A stretch of 64,000 nt of DNA, taken from positions 7,375-71,374 of the forward strand of contig CAYOIZ010000034.1 of NCBI GenBank assembly GCA_964404165.1. The letters run 5' to 3'. The DNA is from DASYLJ01 sp964404165 (GTDB lineage Bacteria > Desulfobacterota > Binatia > DP-6). The notes below the pieces were generated by a model. It was not told the origin of the DNA. It made no database searches and was given only the letters and a program-made list of their open reading frames with translations. Of the stretch, positions 56,462 to 64,000 are shown in pieces; the first letter of the stretch is position 1, and every line of letters starts with the position of its first letter. The position numbers and the translations under genes were made by a program.

Positions 56462-57838
56462 TCACTCCACCGACGACGGGATGCAGAGCTCCGCCTCCTT
56501 CACGGTGTCGAGCCGCTCCGTGCCGAACTGGTTCGCCAGGTGGACGCCTACGACGGGCACGTGCTTCGGCTGCGCGGGAACGATCGACGTGCCGTTGGCG
56601 CCGGGGGTCGTCGGGCCGCATCCGCTCTGAGCGATCGACTTCGTGGCCGCCTTCATCTGGTAGCAGACCAGGTGCTGGTCGGGGGTGGTGCGGACGGCCG
56701 GCGTGATCGGCTTCGCCTGGCCCTTGTTCGGCCCCGCGAGCAGCGTCGGCGTGCCCGCCTTGTCGGCCGCGTTGCAGACCTTGGTGATCTTGAGGACGTC
56801 GTAGCGCCGCGACTGGAACTGGTCGACGACGTCGACCTGGACGCCCGTCGGCAGCTTCGTCTGCGCCTTCGCCTGGTAGCAGAGGAAGTGCTCGAGGTTG
56901 TGGTGCAGCGGCTCGGGGGCGACGACGGGCCCGGTGAGGCTCTTCGACGTCGGCACCAGCAGGCTCACCGGCTTCACGACGTCGACCACGATGTCGCTGC
57001 ACTGGTTCACGACGCGCACGGCGCGCGGCGTGAACGCCGGCGAGCCTTTCACCGGCTTGACGAAGTACTCCTCGCGGTGCGTGTCGGGGTCGTTCACGCC
57101 CTCGCCGTTCTTGTCCGCGGGGAGGCCCAGGGTCGCAGGCTTGGTGACCTCGTAGGGCGCGTTCGCCTGGAAGGCGTCGCTCAGGACGACCGGCCCGAAG
57201 CGCACGAACTTGGCCGCCCCCGCGCTCTTCTTCGCCTTGTAGAACGTGAAGTGGTCGAGCGCCGGCGGGCCGCACGCGCCGCGGCCGCCCTGGGCGAGCC
57301 ATTCCTCACGCGTCAGGTAGGGGCACTGGCAGTCGAACGGGGCGAAAAGCAACGGGGAGGGCTGTTCGAAGCATGCCAGGACGTCGACCAGCGGCGGCCG
57401 GCAGCCGCAGCGCCCTTCCTCGGGGAACCAATGACAATTGTCCTCGACGATGGTGTTGGTGCTGTCGTCGACGCTCCCGCCGCCCCCAATGGCGCACGCG
57501 GCGTCGTCCTGGAACGCGAAGCACGGCTTGTTCCAGCAGCAGGGCGTCTCCGGCGTGCAGTTCGTCCCGGCGCCGCTGCCGAAGCCCATGTCAACCGGGA
57601 ACGGGTTCGGGTTCGTCGGATCGTCCCAGAAGCACGGGCAAGTCAAGAGGAGGTTTGCTCCACAACCCACGGTGCACGCCCCGTAGGTCGTGTACGTTCG
57701 GCAGGGGAGCTCATTCTGCGCGTCTGCCGCGGCGGTGACGCAGACGCCCTGGGCGTGGACCAGCCCCCCGCCGACCGCGAGCACTGCCGGGAACGCGAGC
57801 AGGGCGGCGAGCAGGCGGAGACGTTCGAGGCGGCGCAT
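56462..57838 (-). CDS. Secreted protein with three CYxxK-type repeats
   Basis: 458 residues. Signal peptide with core LLAALLAFPAVLAVGGGLVHA, a Cys-rich part (about 30-195) with 18 or more Cys (CTVGCGANLLLTCPCFWDD), then three related modules: FYKAKKSAGAAKFVRFG (from about 202), HFLCYQAKAQTKLPTGVQVD and HLVCYQMKAATKSIAQSGCG. Each module is followed by VxDQF or LANQFG, and (V/L)CxP. The same module occurs in the protein at 53864. No function is known; it appears to be a recurrent surface-protein unit in this genome. The ATG has AAGGAG about six bases upstream. Confidence 0.82.
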   Translation of the reverse strand: MRRLERLRLLAALLAFPAVLAVGGGLVHAQGVCVTAAADAQNELPCRTYTTYGACTVGCGANLLLTCPCFWDDPTNPNPFPVDMGFGSGAGTNCTPETPCCWNKPCFAFQDDAACAIGGGGSVDDSTNTIVEDNCHWFPEEGRCGCRPPLVDVLACFEQPSPLLFAPFDCQCPYLTREEWLAQGGRGACGPPALDHFTFYKAKKSAGAAKFVRFGPVVLSDAFQANAPYEVTKPATLGLPADKNGEGVNDPDTHREEYFVKPVKGSPAFTPRAVRVVNQCSDIVVDVVKPVSLLVPTSKSLTGPVVAPEPLHHNLEHFLCYQAKAQTKLPTGVQVDVVDQFQSRRYDVLKITKVCNAADKAGTPTLLAGPNKGQAKPITPAVRTTPDQHLVCYQMKAATKSIAQSGCGPTTPGANGTSIVPAQPKHVPVVGVHLANQFGTERLDTVKEAELCIPSSVE

Positions 57839-57917
57839 GCAGAGCTCCTTCCGGTGGAAGCGTCGATGCTACGCGCCCCCGGGGCTCGCCGGCAATCGAA
57901 TTGTGCGGGATCCGGGT

Positions 57918-58014
57918 GAGACGATAGGCAGGACAACCCGGCGAAGTTGACCGAGCCCGGCCTTATCGGACGCCCGCCAACCCTGTTCCCCATGCCCCCC
58001 CCGGCTGGCGCGGA
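57918..58014 (+). repeat. Dispersed repeat, copy B
   Basis: A ~97-base copy beginning GAGACGATAGGCAGGACAAC and ending GGCTGGCGCGGA; matches copy C nearly end to end. It sits between the start of the 458-residue gene and a minus-strand fragment of TM sequence (ILLALATLVTLLVVSLVADA) that is cut off at the right border of the repeat. Confidence 0.8.
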
Positions 58015-58114
58015 TCACGACGAGCCCCATCGCATCGGCCACGAGCGACACGACGAGCAGCGTGACCAGCGTCGCGAGCGCGAGCAGGATGGCGGCGATT
58101 ACTGCCAACCGCGC

Positions 58115-60157
58115 TCAGCCGGCCCGCTTGAGCGAGGCCAACGAAACGCGCTGCGCGATCGCGATCGCCGCCAGCGCGTCCCGCTCCACCGGCGCGACGG
58201 CCTTGGCCTTCTTCGTCTTGAGCAGTTGCACGAACGACTGGAGCGCCTTGATCGCTTTGGCGATCGCCTTTCGCGACGGCCCCTTGCTGCCCGCCGCTTT
58301 CAGGGTCTGCGCGCTGCTCGTCTGCGTCCGTGCCTTGTCGACGGCGGCCCAAAGTCGGTCCTGCAGCGCGCCGGCGGCGACGTTCTTCCCGACGGCGACC
58401 CGCAGGCTTTCGAGCCGACACCCGACGCTGTCGAAGCTGCCGTCGCTGCAGAAGGCCCAATTGACCGTTTCGAGCAACGTGGACGCGTCGAGGCCGACCA
58501 CGCGCGACGAGCCGAGGGCGGGGGTCGTGTCGTAGAGCCCCGCGGCGGCAACGCCCTCGGGCCCGCTGGCATACAACTCGTTGAAGAACATCAGCCGTCG
58601 CGTTTCGCCAGGCGGAACGGTGACGAGGAACGTCACGGCGATGCCCCTGGCGCTGTCTCGGATGCATTCGAACGTGGTGTCCGACAGGGTCGCGGGTGGG
58701 GTCACGTTGCCGGGGCCGAAGAGGACGTGCGTCACGTGGGCATAGAAGTCGAGGTCGGACCCGTCACCGGTGACGATCCAGCGGTCGTCGGCGGTGAAGC
58801 CGGTGTCCCCGCTGCTCGTGCCCTGGATCACCGTGTCATCGTCGGAGCCGAGGTTGGACGCGAACTGGGCGACGACGGGAATCGCCGCATCCGTCGGGTT
58901 GGTGAAGCTGAAGATCGAGCGCAGGGTCGGTGCGTCCGCGAGCGTGGTGTAGTCGACCGTGACGCCGAGCCCGGACATGGTCACCGGACCGGCCAGGAGA
59001 TGGTGGTCGGTGATGAGGGGGTGGAGCTGGCTCGCGAACGGTTGGCCGTCGACGTAGAGCATCGCGCCGTTGTCGAAGGCGTTGCCGCGCTCCGGATCGA
59101 CGAGTCGCGCATCGTAGACGGACAGACCCGGGACCGCTTCGCAGTATCCGTTCGGATCGGGCGCCCCGGCGTAGTTCCAGATCGCCCACGACGTGCCGAT
59201 TCCGGCGCCACCGCCGAAGAGGCGGTGCTCGCCGAAGAAGTTCCAGTTCCAGGTCGTCAGCAATTGCCCTTCCGGAATGTCGGCGATCAATTCGCTGGTG
59301 ACGTCGGGATTCACGTTGTACGTGAAGCCTGCCGCGATGGCGTCGTCGTTCGTGGCCGCGAGCTGGCCGAAGAACATGTAGTGGATGGTACGTCCCGCCG
59401 GCACGTCGGTGATGAACGATGCCGTGACGCCCTGCGCCCCGTTGCAGGCGAAGGCCCCCTCGTCGGGCCCGAAGCAGCTCGGCGCTGCCGATGACGTGAA
59501 GTCGCTGGGCGGACTGCCGCAGAATGCGACGACTTCGGGCACGTCGGATGGCGTCGTTGCGCTGTCGCTGCTCGCGACCCAGGTGTCCGTGTACTCGAGG
59601 GTCGGGCTGCCGTCGGACGTGGCGAGGTAGGTCGTACCCCCGTCCGACCCGAAGTTCGTCACCATCCTGAAGCGGGGCCGGATCAACTCCGCCGTCGGGT
59701 TGTGGAGCGTGACCACCATCCGAAGCACCGGCATCGTCTGGAGGGCGGTATACTGCACCGTGACGTCCAGCCCGGACATGGACTGCGGTCCGCTGGTGAG
59801 GGTCTGGCCGGTGACGTCAACGCTGTCGGGGGACACGAAGATCTGGTTGTCGACCCAGAACGTGAAGCCGTTGTCGTACGCGTCGCGCTTGTCGACGCCG
59901 GTGGGATCGAAGACGGCGTCGATGATCGTCAGCCCGGGGGCGGTGTCGAGACACGACCCGGTGGGCAGGCCGGTGTCGGTTCCGCCGTTGTTGGCGACCC
60001 GCCAATCCGTGCCGAGCGCGCCGGTGAGATGGATGACCTGCTCGAGGGCGTCCGAGAACTTCATCGTGGCCGCGTGCGCCGGGGCGCCGCACGCAGCAGT
60101 CAGCGCCAGCATCCCAAGCAGGAGGTCGCGCGTCCATCGTCGTCGGTTCGATCTCAT
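58115..60157 (-). CDS. Large secreted protein with two homologous halves
   Basis: 680 residues. Signal peptide with LLLGMLALTAACGAPAHAA; the mature part has two homologous halves of about 270 residues each. Compare YDNGFTFWVDNQIFVSPDSV, MSGLDVTVQYTALQTMPVL, TNFGSDGGTTYLATSDGSP with FDNGAMLYVDGQPFASQLHP, MSGLGVTVDYTTLADAPTL, SNLGSDDDTVIQGTSSGDTG. A C-terminal Lys/Ala helix tail follows (RKAIAKAIKALQSFVQLLKT). No family known to me; the halves look like beta-sandwiches. A truncated copy is at 55573. Nothing recognised in the 170 bases upstream of it. Confidence 0.8.
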   Translation of the reverse strand: MRSNRRRWTRDLLLGMLALTAACGAPAHAATMKFSDALEQVIHLTGALGTDWRVANNGGTDTGLPTGSCLDTAPGLTIIDAVFDPTGVDKRDAYDNGFTFWVDNQIFVSPDSVDVTGQTLTSGPQSMSGLDVTVQYTALQTMPVLRMVVTLHNPTAELIRPRFRMVTNFGSDGGTTYLATSDGSPTLEYTDTWVASSDSATTPSDVPEVVAFCGSPPSDFTSSAAPSCFGPDEGAFACNGAQGVTASFITDVPAGRTIHYMFFGQLAATNDDAIAAGFTYNVNPDVTSELIADIPEGQLLTTWNWNFFGEHRLFGGGAGIGTSWAIWNYAGAPDPNGYCEAVPGLSVYDARLVDPERGNAFDNGAMLYVDGQPFASQLHPLITDHHLLAGPVTMSGLGVTVDYTTLADAPTLRSIFSFTNPTDAAIPVVAQFASNLGSDDDTVIQGTSSGDTGFTADDRWIVTGDGSDLDFYAHVTHVLFGPGNVTPPATLSDTTFECIRDSARGIAVTFLVTVPPGETRRLMFFNELYASGPEGVAAAGLYDTTPALGSSRVVGLDASTLLETVNWAFCSDGSFDSVGCRLESLRVAVGKNVAAGALQDRLWAAVDKARTQTSSAQTLKAAGSKGPSRKAIAKAIKALQSFVQLLKTKKAKAVAPVERDALAAIAIAQRVSLASLKRAG

Positions 60158-60327
60158 AGGGCTCCCATGACCGGACGTGGGATAGCACGGGACCTACCGC
60201 CACGTCTCGGCACCCGACAAGGAGCCACTTTCCGTGCTGCAGAAGGAACCACACGTACCGTACGCCGAAGCCGTGCGGCGAGACGGATCCGGGTGCCGCG
60301 GAAGCAGGCGAGTGGGCCAACGCGCTC

Positions 60328-60655
60328 TCACGCCAGAAGGTCGATGACATCCTCTCGCGTGATGGCCGCCGCACCGCCGCCAACGCCCAGCGCGGCCTCC
60401 GCCACGCGCCGCTTCCGCTCCTGCAGCCCGAGCACCCGCTCCTCGACCGTATCCTTCGCCACCATCCGGTAGACGAGCACCGGCCGCTCCTGCCCGATGC
60501 GGTGCGCGCGGTCCGCCGCCTGGTCCTCGACGGCCGGGTTCCACCACGGATCCATCAGGAAGACGTGGTCCGCCGCGGTGAGGTTGAGTCCCGTGCCGCC
60601 CGCCGTGAGCGAGACCAGCATCACCGGTGGCCCGCCGTCGCGCTGGAACTCGGAC
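60328..60655 (-). pseudogene. SNF2-type helicase C-terminal fragment
   Basis: About 108 residues: FQRDGGPPVMLVSLTAGGTG, LNLTAADHVFLMDPWWNPAV, EDQAADRAHRIGQERPVLVY are the final helicase motifs (V and VI) of SNF2/Rad54-like ATPases. The frame ends normally at 60328 but the N-terminal 80 percent is missing; homology begins at about 60650, immediately next to dispersed repeat copy C. It is therefore a truncation remnant, not a small intact gene. Confidence 0.8.
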
Positions 60656-60750
60656 GAGACGATAGGAAGGACAACCCAGCGAAGTTGACCGAGCCGCCCC
60701 TTATCGGACGTCCGCCGTGAGCGTCCCCAGGGACCCCCGGCTGGCGCGGA
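60656..60750 (+). repeat. Dispersed repeat, copy C
   Basis: A ~95-base copy beginning GAGACGATAGGAAGGACAAC, passing GCGAAGTTGACCGAGC and TTATCGGACGTCCGCC, ending GGCTGGCGCGGA. Left border touches the SNF2 fragment. To the right, plus-strand sequence reads like a gene tail (GVPAVVLRPLLDQWIALAAE) ending in a stop at about 60854, again without an N-terminus. The 242-base gap before the next gene holds only these pieces. Confidence 0.8.
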
Positions 60751-60899
60751 GACCCGCCGCCGGCCAGCGCAACGACATCGACGGTGTCCCCGCCGTGGTG
60801 TTGCGTCCGCTGCTCGATCAGTGGATCGCACTCGCGGCGGAGCGCGACGGATAGTGCGCATGCGCTCGCGGCTCGCGGCGAGCCCGAGCCGGTCGACGC

Positions 60900-62480
60900 T
60901 CACCCGACGTCGGCGATCGCCAGCGGGCTCGACGTCGGATCGTGCGCCGTCACCGTGCACAGCGGCTCCCACACCCGGTCGCGACCGCAGACCTCCACTG
61001 TAACGCGGCGCTCACCGGGGCCGAGGCGGACGTCGAGCACGAAGCCCGCCCACGCCGCGCCCGGCAGGTTCGGGAACGCGGCCGCGACATCGGGACGGTG
61101 GCGCCCGCGCCGGGCGGCGAACACCGCACCGTTCCGGGTGCGGGCGCGCAGCGCGGCGATCGGCTCTCCGTCGCGGCGCAGGCACCAGCCCAAGAGGCGG
61201 ACGTCGTCGCTCGCGCGCAGCCAGAGCGACGGCCCATCGATCCAGAACAGGTGCGACACGGTCGCCGGCGTGACGTGCGGAGCCAGACGCGCCGCCTCCG
61301 GTCCGAGGTCGGCCAGGCGGGCGCGCAGCTCGTCGCGCTCCGCGCGCAGACGGCGAATCGTGCGCCACGGCGTGCGGCCGCGCATCTCGCTCCACACGAG
61401 CCGCCCGGCGGTGCGCAGCGGCGGCGCGTCCTCGGGCAGCTCCCACTGACATGCGAGGAACGCCGGGTACTCGCGCCAGGCGAAGCCCGGCGTGCGCCAC
61501 CGCCAGCGTTGCGCAAAGAGGAGCGTGTGCAGCGCCAGACGCTCGCCCGCCCAATGCGGCGCCATGCGGACGCGATGAGCCCAGCGGTCGCGCCAGCGCG
61601 TGCGCGCCGTCTCCATGCCCTCGAGCGCCGGCGGGAGCGTAAGACCGAGGACGTCCCGCAGCCAGCCCGCGGTCTCCGCCACGGGCGTCACAAGATCGCG
61701 CGCCGTGGCGTTACGGCGCAATCGCTCCGCGTCCAGACGATCTCCGGCCGCCGCGCAGATCGTCGCGACGTCGGCGAGCCAGCGCACCGGCGCGACCGGG
61801 CTCCACCGCAACCCATGAGCGCAGGCGAGCAGCAACTCGTCGGTGGGGCACAACGCGCGCGTCTCGCGTCCCGCGAGCTGGTGCGGCTCGGCATCGGCCC
61901 ACGCCACCGCGTCCTCGTCCGGTGCCCCGCTGAACTCGTTGAATACGTGCCAATGCAGATCGACGGCACCGCCGTCGCGGTGCTGGAGGTCGGCCGAGTG
62001 TCGGTACTGTAGGCGACGTGCGACATCCGGCCTGCGCGACGTCCAGCCGTCCTCGTGCAGCAATGCGAGCGCTGCCGCCGCGTGCGCGGGCGGGACGAGG
62101 ACGTCGAGGTCGTCCATCGGACGCACGCCGTGCTCGCCGTAGTAGCGCGGGCCCAGTGCGCCGCCCTTCAGGATCAGCGTCGGGACGCCCGAGGCCGCGA
62201 GCCGGTCGAGCACGCGCGCGGCGGCCCGGACCTGGAGCTGCGTGCGCACCCAGTGCCAGCGGTAGACGCCCGCGAGACGCGCGAGGTCGCCGTCCGTCAC
62301 ACCGTGGCGCTGGAGCGTGCGGAAGAGCAGCGGCAGCAGCCGGAACGACGCGGCGTCGACATCGTCCAGGTCTACGCGGCTGCGCCAGCGCCGCCAGGCC
62401 TCGATCGCGTGCGCCGGTGGACACAAGCACGCACGCAGCAGCAGCTCCTGGTCCGCCGTCGGCCAGCAGGACGACGTCAT
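60900..62480 (-). CDS. NTP_transf_5-type nucleotidyltransferase family protein
   Basis: 526 residues. The core LILKGGALGPRYYGEHGVRP and DDLDVLVPPAHAAAALALLH fit the PF14907-like nucleotidyltransferase family, where LKG and the DxDxLV pair hold the catalytic metal. The C-terminal third (VSHLFWIDGPSLWLRASDDV) is beta-rich. Such proteins accompany glycan or peptide-modifying clusters with HPr-kinase-like partners. Its start overlaps the stop of the upstream glycosyltransferase gene (ATGA at 62477-62480), so the unit is translationally coupled. Activity of the family is not well defined. Confidence 0.75.
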   Translation of the reverse strand: MTSSCWPTADQELLLRACLCPPAHAIEAWRRWRSRVDLDDVDAASFRLLPLLFRTLQRHGVTDGDLARLAGVYRWHWVRTQLQVRAAARVLDRLAASGVPTLILKGGALGPRYYGEHGVRPMDDLDVLVPPAHAAAALALLHEDGWTSRRPDVARRLQYRHSADLQHRDGGAVDLHWHVFNEFSGAPDEDAVAWADAEPHQLAGRETRALCPTDELLLACAHGLRWSPVAPVRWLADVATICAAAGDRLDAERLRRNATARDLVTPVAETAGWLRDVLGLTLPPALEGMETARTRWRDRWAHRVRMAPHWAGERLALHTLLFAQRWRWRTPGFAWREYPAFLACQWELPEDAPPLRTAGRLVWSEMRGRTPWRTIRRLRAERDELRARLADLGPEAARLAPHVTPATVSHLFWIDGPSLWLRASDDVRLLGWCLRRDGEPIAALRARTRNGAVFAARRGRHRPDVAAAFPNLPGAAWAGFVLDVRLGPGERRVTVEVCGRDRVWEPLCTVTAHDPTSSPLAIADVG

Positions 62481-63157
62481 GGCTTCCGCCCCGCGACGCG
62501 CGCCCGCGCGATTCGCAGGTAGTCGGCGGCGACACGCGGATCGACGCGGGCGCGGTTGCGACCGTGCAGGCGCCGCCGCAGCACAAGGCGGTCGAGCACC
62601 CGCCAGCGTAGGCCGCGATCACGTGCCCGGACGAACCAGGCCACGAACTCTGCCCCGCGCGCGTCGAAGCCGCCATGGAACGCGAACGCCTCGCGCCAGA
62701 GCACCATGCCGCCGGGCAGCATGCCGGTGCCGATCGGCTTGCAGCGCATCGTGGCGGCGACGGATGCCTCGACCTCCGGGCTCATGAACTCCTCGACCAG
62801 CCCGAAGACCGCGTCGAGTTCCGGCGCGGCGTCGAGCGCGTCGCACTGCGCGGCGAGCCGGCCATCGGGCCAGAGGTCGTCGGCGTCGAGGAAGGCGAGC
62901 AGCGGATGACACGCCGCGGCCGCACCGCGATTGCGCGCCGGACCGGCACCGGACGGCGACTGCGCGATCACCCGGACCATGGCGCCGCGCGAGCGCGCGA
63001 CGTCGGCGGAAGCGTCCGTCGAACCATCGTCGACCACGATGATCTCGCCGACGCGCTCACCCTGCACGAGCACGCTGTCGAGCGCGGCACCGAGATGGCG
63101 CGCGCCGTCGCGTACCGGCACGACGACGCTCACCAGCGCTTGGGGTAGGCGGGTCAC
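62477..63157 (-). CDS. Family 2 glycosyltransferase
   Basis: 226 residues. GTG start at 63157 (overlapping the stop of the next gene as GTGA). VSVVVPVRDGARHLGAALDS, IIVVDDGSTDASADVA, and LLAFLDADDLWPDGRLAAQC are the GT2 nucleotide-sugar and DxD motifs (DADD); the rest contains GGMVLWREAFAFHGGFD typical of the acceptor lid. It is shorter than many GT2 proteins and has no TM helices, so it acts as a cytoplasmic sugar transferase. An extension to 63319 is Arg/Ala-rich and unrelated. Confidence 0.87.
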   Translation of the reverse strand: MTRLPQALVSVVVPVRDGARHLGAALDSVLVQGERVGEIIVVDDGSTDASADVARSRGAMVRVIAQSPSGAGPARNRGAAAACHPLLAFLDADDLWPDGRLAAQCDALDAAPELDAVFGLVEEFMSPEVEASVAATMRCKPIGTGMLPGGMVLWREAFAFHGGFDARGAEFVAWFVRARDRGLRWRVLDRLVLRRRLHGRNRARVDPRVAADYLRIARARVAGRKP

Positions 63158-63831
63158 GAACGCTCCCCGTGCCGGCGCGCGGCGGCGCGCAAGACGCGCA
63201 GCATGGTGGCGGGGTGGTCCGACCGCCCCGAGAGGTTGGCGTCGTGAACGCGCCGCCGGACCAGCACCTCCGGCAGCGTGGCTCGCCGCAGCCCGGCCGC
63301 CTGCGCCCGCGTCATCCACTCGGTGTCCTGAGCGTAGGGATAGCTCGGGTCGAACTCACCGGCCCGTACGAAGGCCTCGCGCCGCACGGCGAGCGCGCTC
63401 ATGAAGGCGACGAGCGTCGGACCGTCGAGGGAACCCGGACGCAGCCATGCCGGCAGCGCGCATCCGGGCTGCAGGAAGACGTCGGCGTGGCACAGCGTCC
63501 ACGCGATGTCCGGGTTGGCCGCGAAGATCGCCGCCTCGCGCGCGAGCTTCTCCGGCAGCCAGACGTCGTCGGACTCGAGGAACGCCACGATCCCGGCCGT
63601 CGTCTCGCGCACACCGCGGAAGAGCGCGGCAGCGACGCCGCCGTTCTCCTGCCGCACGACGCGCGCCTCGGGCATGAGCGCCGCAGCCAGGGCGCCCGAG
63701 CCGTCCGTCGAGCCGTCGTCGACGACGACCACCTCGCTCGGCGCCAACGTTTGCGCGCGAAGGCTGGCGAGCGCCTCGGGGAGGTACGCGGCGCCGTTCC
63801 AGACCGGTATGACGACGGCCGGCCCAGTCAT
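63154..63831 (-). CDS. Family 2 glycosyltransferase
   Basis: 225 residues. Begins MTGPAVVIPVWNGAAYLPEA; VVVVDDGSTDGSGALA, AFLESDDVWLPEKLAREA and the YAQDTEWMTRAQAAGLRR segment (ED/W catalytic-acceptor region) define it as GT2. Paralogue of the next gene (about the same length and motif order). Its ATG overlaps the stop of the partial upstream gene (ATGA at 63828-63831), and its stop overlaps the GTG of the next gene. So three overlapping junctions mark this as one operon. Confidence 0.87.
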   Translation of the reverse strand: MTGPAVVIPVWNGAAYLPEALASLRAQTLAPSEVVVVDDGSTDGSGALAAALMPEARVVRQENGGVAAALFRGVRETTAGIVAFLESDDVWLPEKLAREAAIFAANPDIAWTLCHADVFLQPGCALPAWLRPGSLDGPTLVAFMSALAVRREAFVRAGEFDPSYPYAQDTEWMTRAQAAGLRRATLPEVLVRRRVHDANLSGRSDHPATMLRVLRAAARRHGERS

Positions 63832-64000
63832 GCGGCCTCCAGGATGTCGACCAGCGCACCGACGACGCCGTCGAGCGCGGTTCCGACCTGCAGCTCCCAG
63901 ACCGGCAGCGCCCGGACGAGGCCGGCGAGCGCCGCCAGCTCGCGGCCGCCGCCGCGCGGCAGCTGGAAGACGGTGCTCGGCGCGAGCGCCGCGAGGGCGC
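63828..64000 (-). CDS. Partial gene, C-terminal end, runs off the window
   Basis: The last 56 residues are visible: VFQLPRGGGRELAALAGLVR, ALPVWELQVGTALDGVVGAL, VDILEAA, stop at 63828-63830. The start is beyond the right edge. The tail LVRALPVWELxVG resembles the C-terminus of HPr-kinase/serine-kinase-like proteins that often precede NTP_transf_5 genes, but it is too short to be sure. It is translationally coupled to the glycosyltransferase by the ATGA overlap. Confidence 0.6.
   Translation of the reverse strand, partial: ALAALAPSTVFQLPRGGGRELAALAGLVRALPVWELQVGTALDGVVGALVDILEAA

Noticed and set aside
53682..60750. Dispersed repeat considered as integron attC sites
   Set aside because: No GTTRRRY core, no cassette-like spacing of intact genes, no integrase in the window.

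Overview
This 64 kb window is very GC-rich, gene-dense chromosomal DNA. It carries F420-dependent (LLM-class) oxidoreductases, acyl-CoA and Rieske oxygenase enzymes, an sTatD/SDR/MaoC set, Lnt, and an unusually large number of secreted Cys-rich or beta-propeller proteins (ELWxxDGT propellers, DGNACT/TSP3 proteins, Thr-rich-linker proteins). The mixture suggests an uncultured soil-type Gram-negative lineage of the old Deltaproteobacteria assemblage, for example Binatota-like. That placement is inference; there is no rRNA or marker gene in the window. No tRNA, rRNA, CRISPR array, IS element or phage gene was recognised.

Layout. 0-11.8 kb: LLM oxidoreductase end, PAS/GAF histidine kinase, NIPSNAP-like protein, an acyl-CoA dehydrogenase/Baeyer-Villiger monooxygenase pair, the first ELWxxDGT propeller, Lnt, and a B12-binding radical SAM enzyme that overlaps a multi-TM histidine kinase. 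14-22.6 kb: a regulatory unit. An operon MerB-like protein -> NtrC-type regulator sits next to a secreted-protein pair, and a large secreted DGNACT/TSP3 protein lies further along. The promoter regions of the pair and of the large protein share a GTGGGG-type dyad and a TGGCACG (sigma-54 -24-like) box, so I infer that the PrsK-like kinase and the NtrC-type regulator control secreted proteins.

22.6-43 kb: assorted metabolism (LLM, TatD, multicopper oxidase, SDR, Rieske oxygenase, DUF3445, AlkB, MaoC), a tandem pair of ELWxxDGT propellers, a decayed secreted protein, and a sugar/glycosylation group (pyruvyltransferase-glycosyltransferase fusion, glycosyltransferase, methyltransferase). 43.6-52.4 kb: a Thr-linker secreted protein, a Cys-rich secreted protein with a phospholipase A2-type CCxxHDxC motif, a Tat-exported amidase, a 1.2 kb gap, and an acyltransferase-korA-korB operon whose last two genes are broken.

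52.4-60.9 kb is a mosaic of intact secreted-protein genes and gene fragments (korB 5' end, Ig-like domain, truncated paralogue, SNF2 helicase tail). It is punctuated by four copies of an apparently undescribed ~95 bp dispersed repeat, at least two of which sit exactly at gene truncations. 60.9-64 kb is a tightly overlapping operon: a partial gene, two family-2 glycosyltransferases and an NTP_transf_5-type nucleotidyltransferase, probably for surface polysaccharide.
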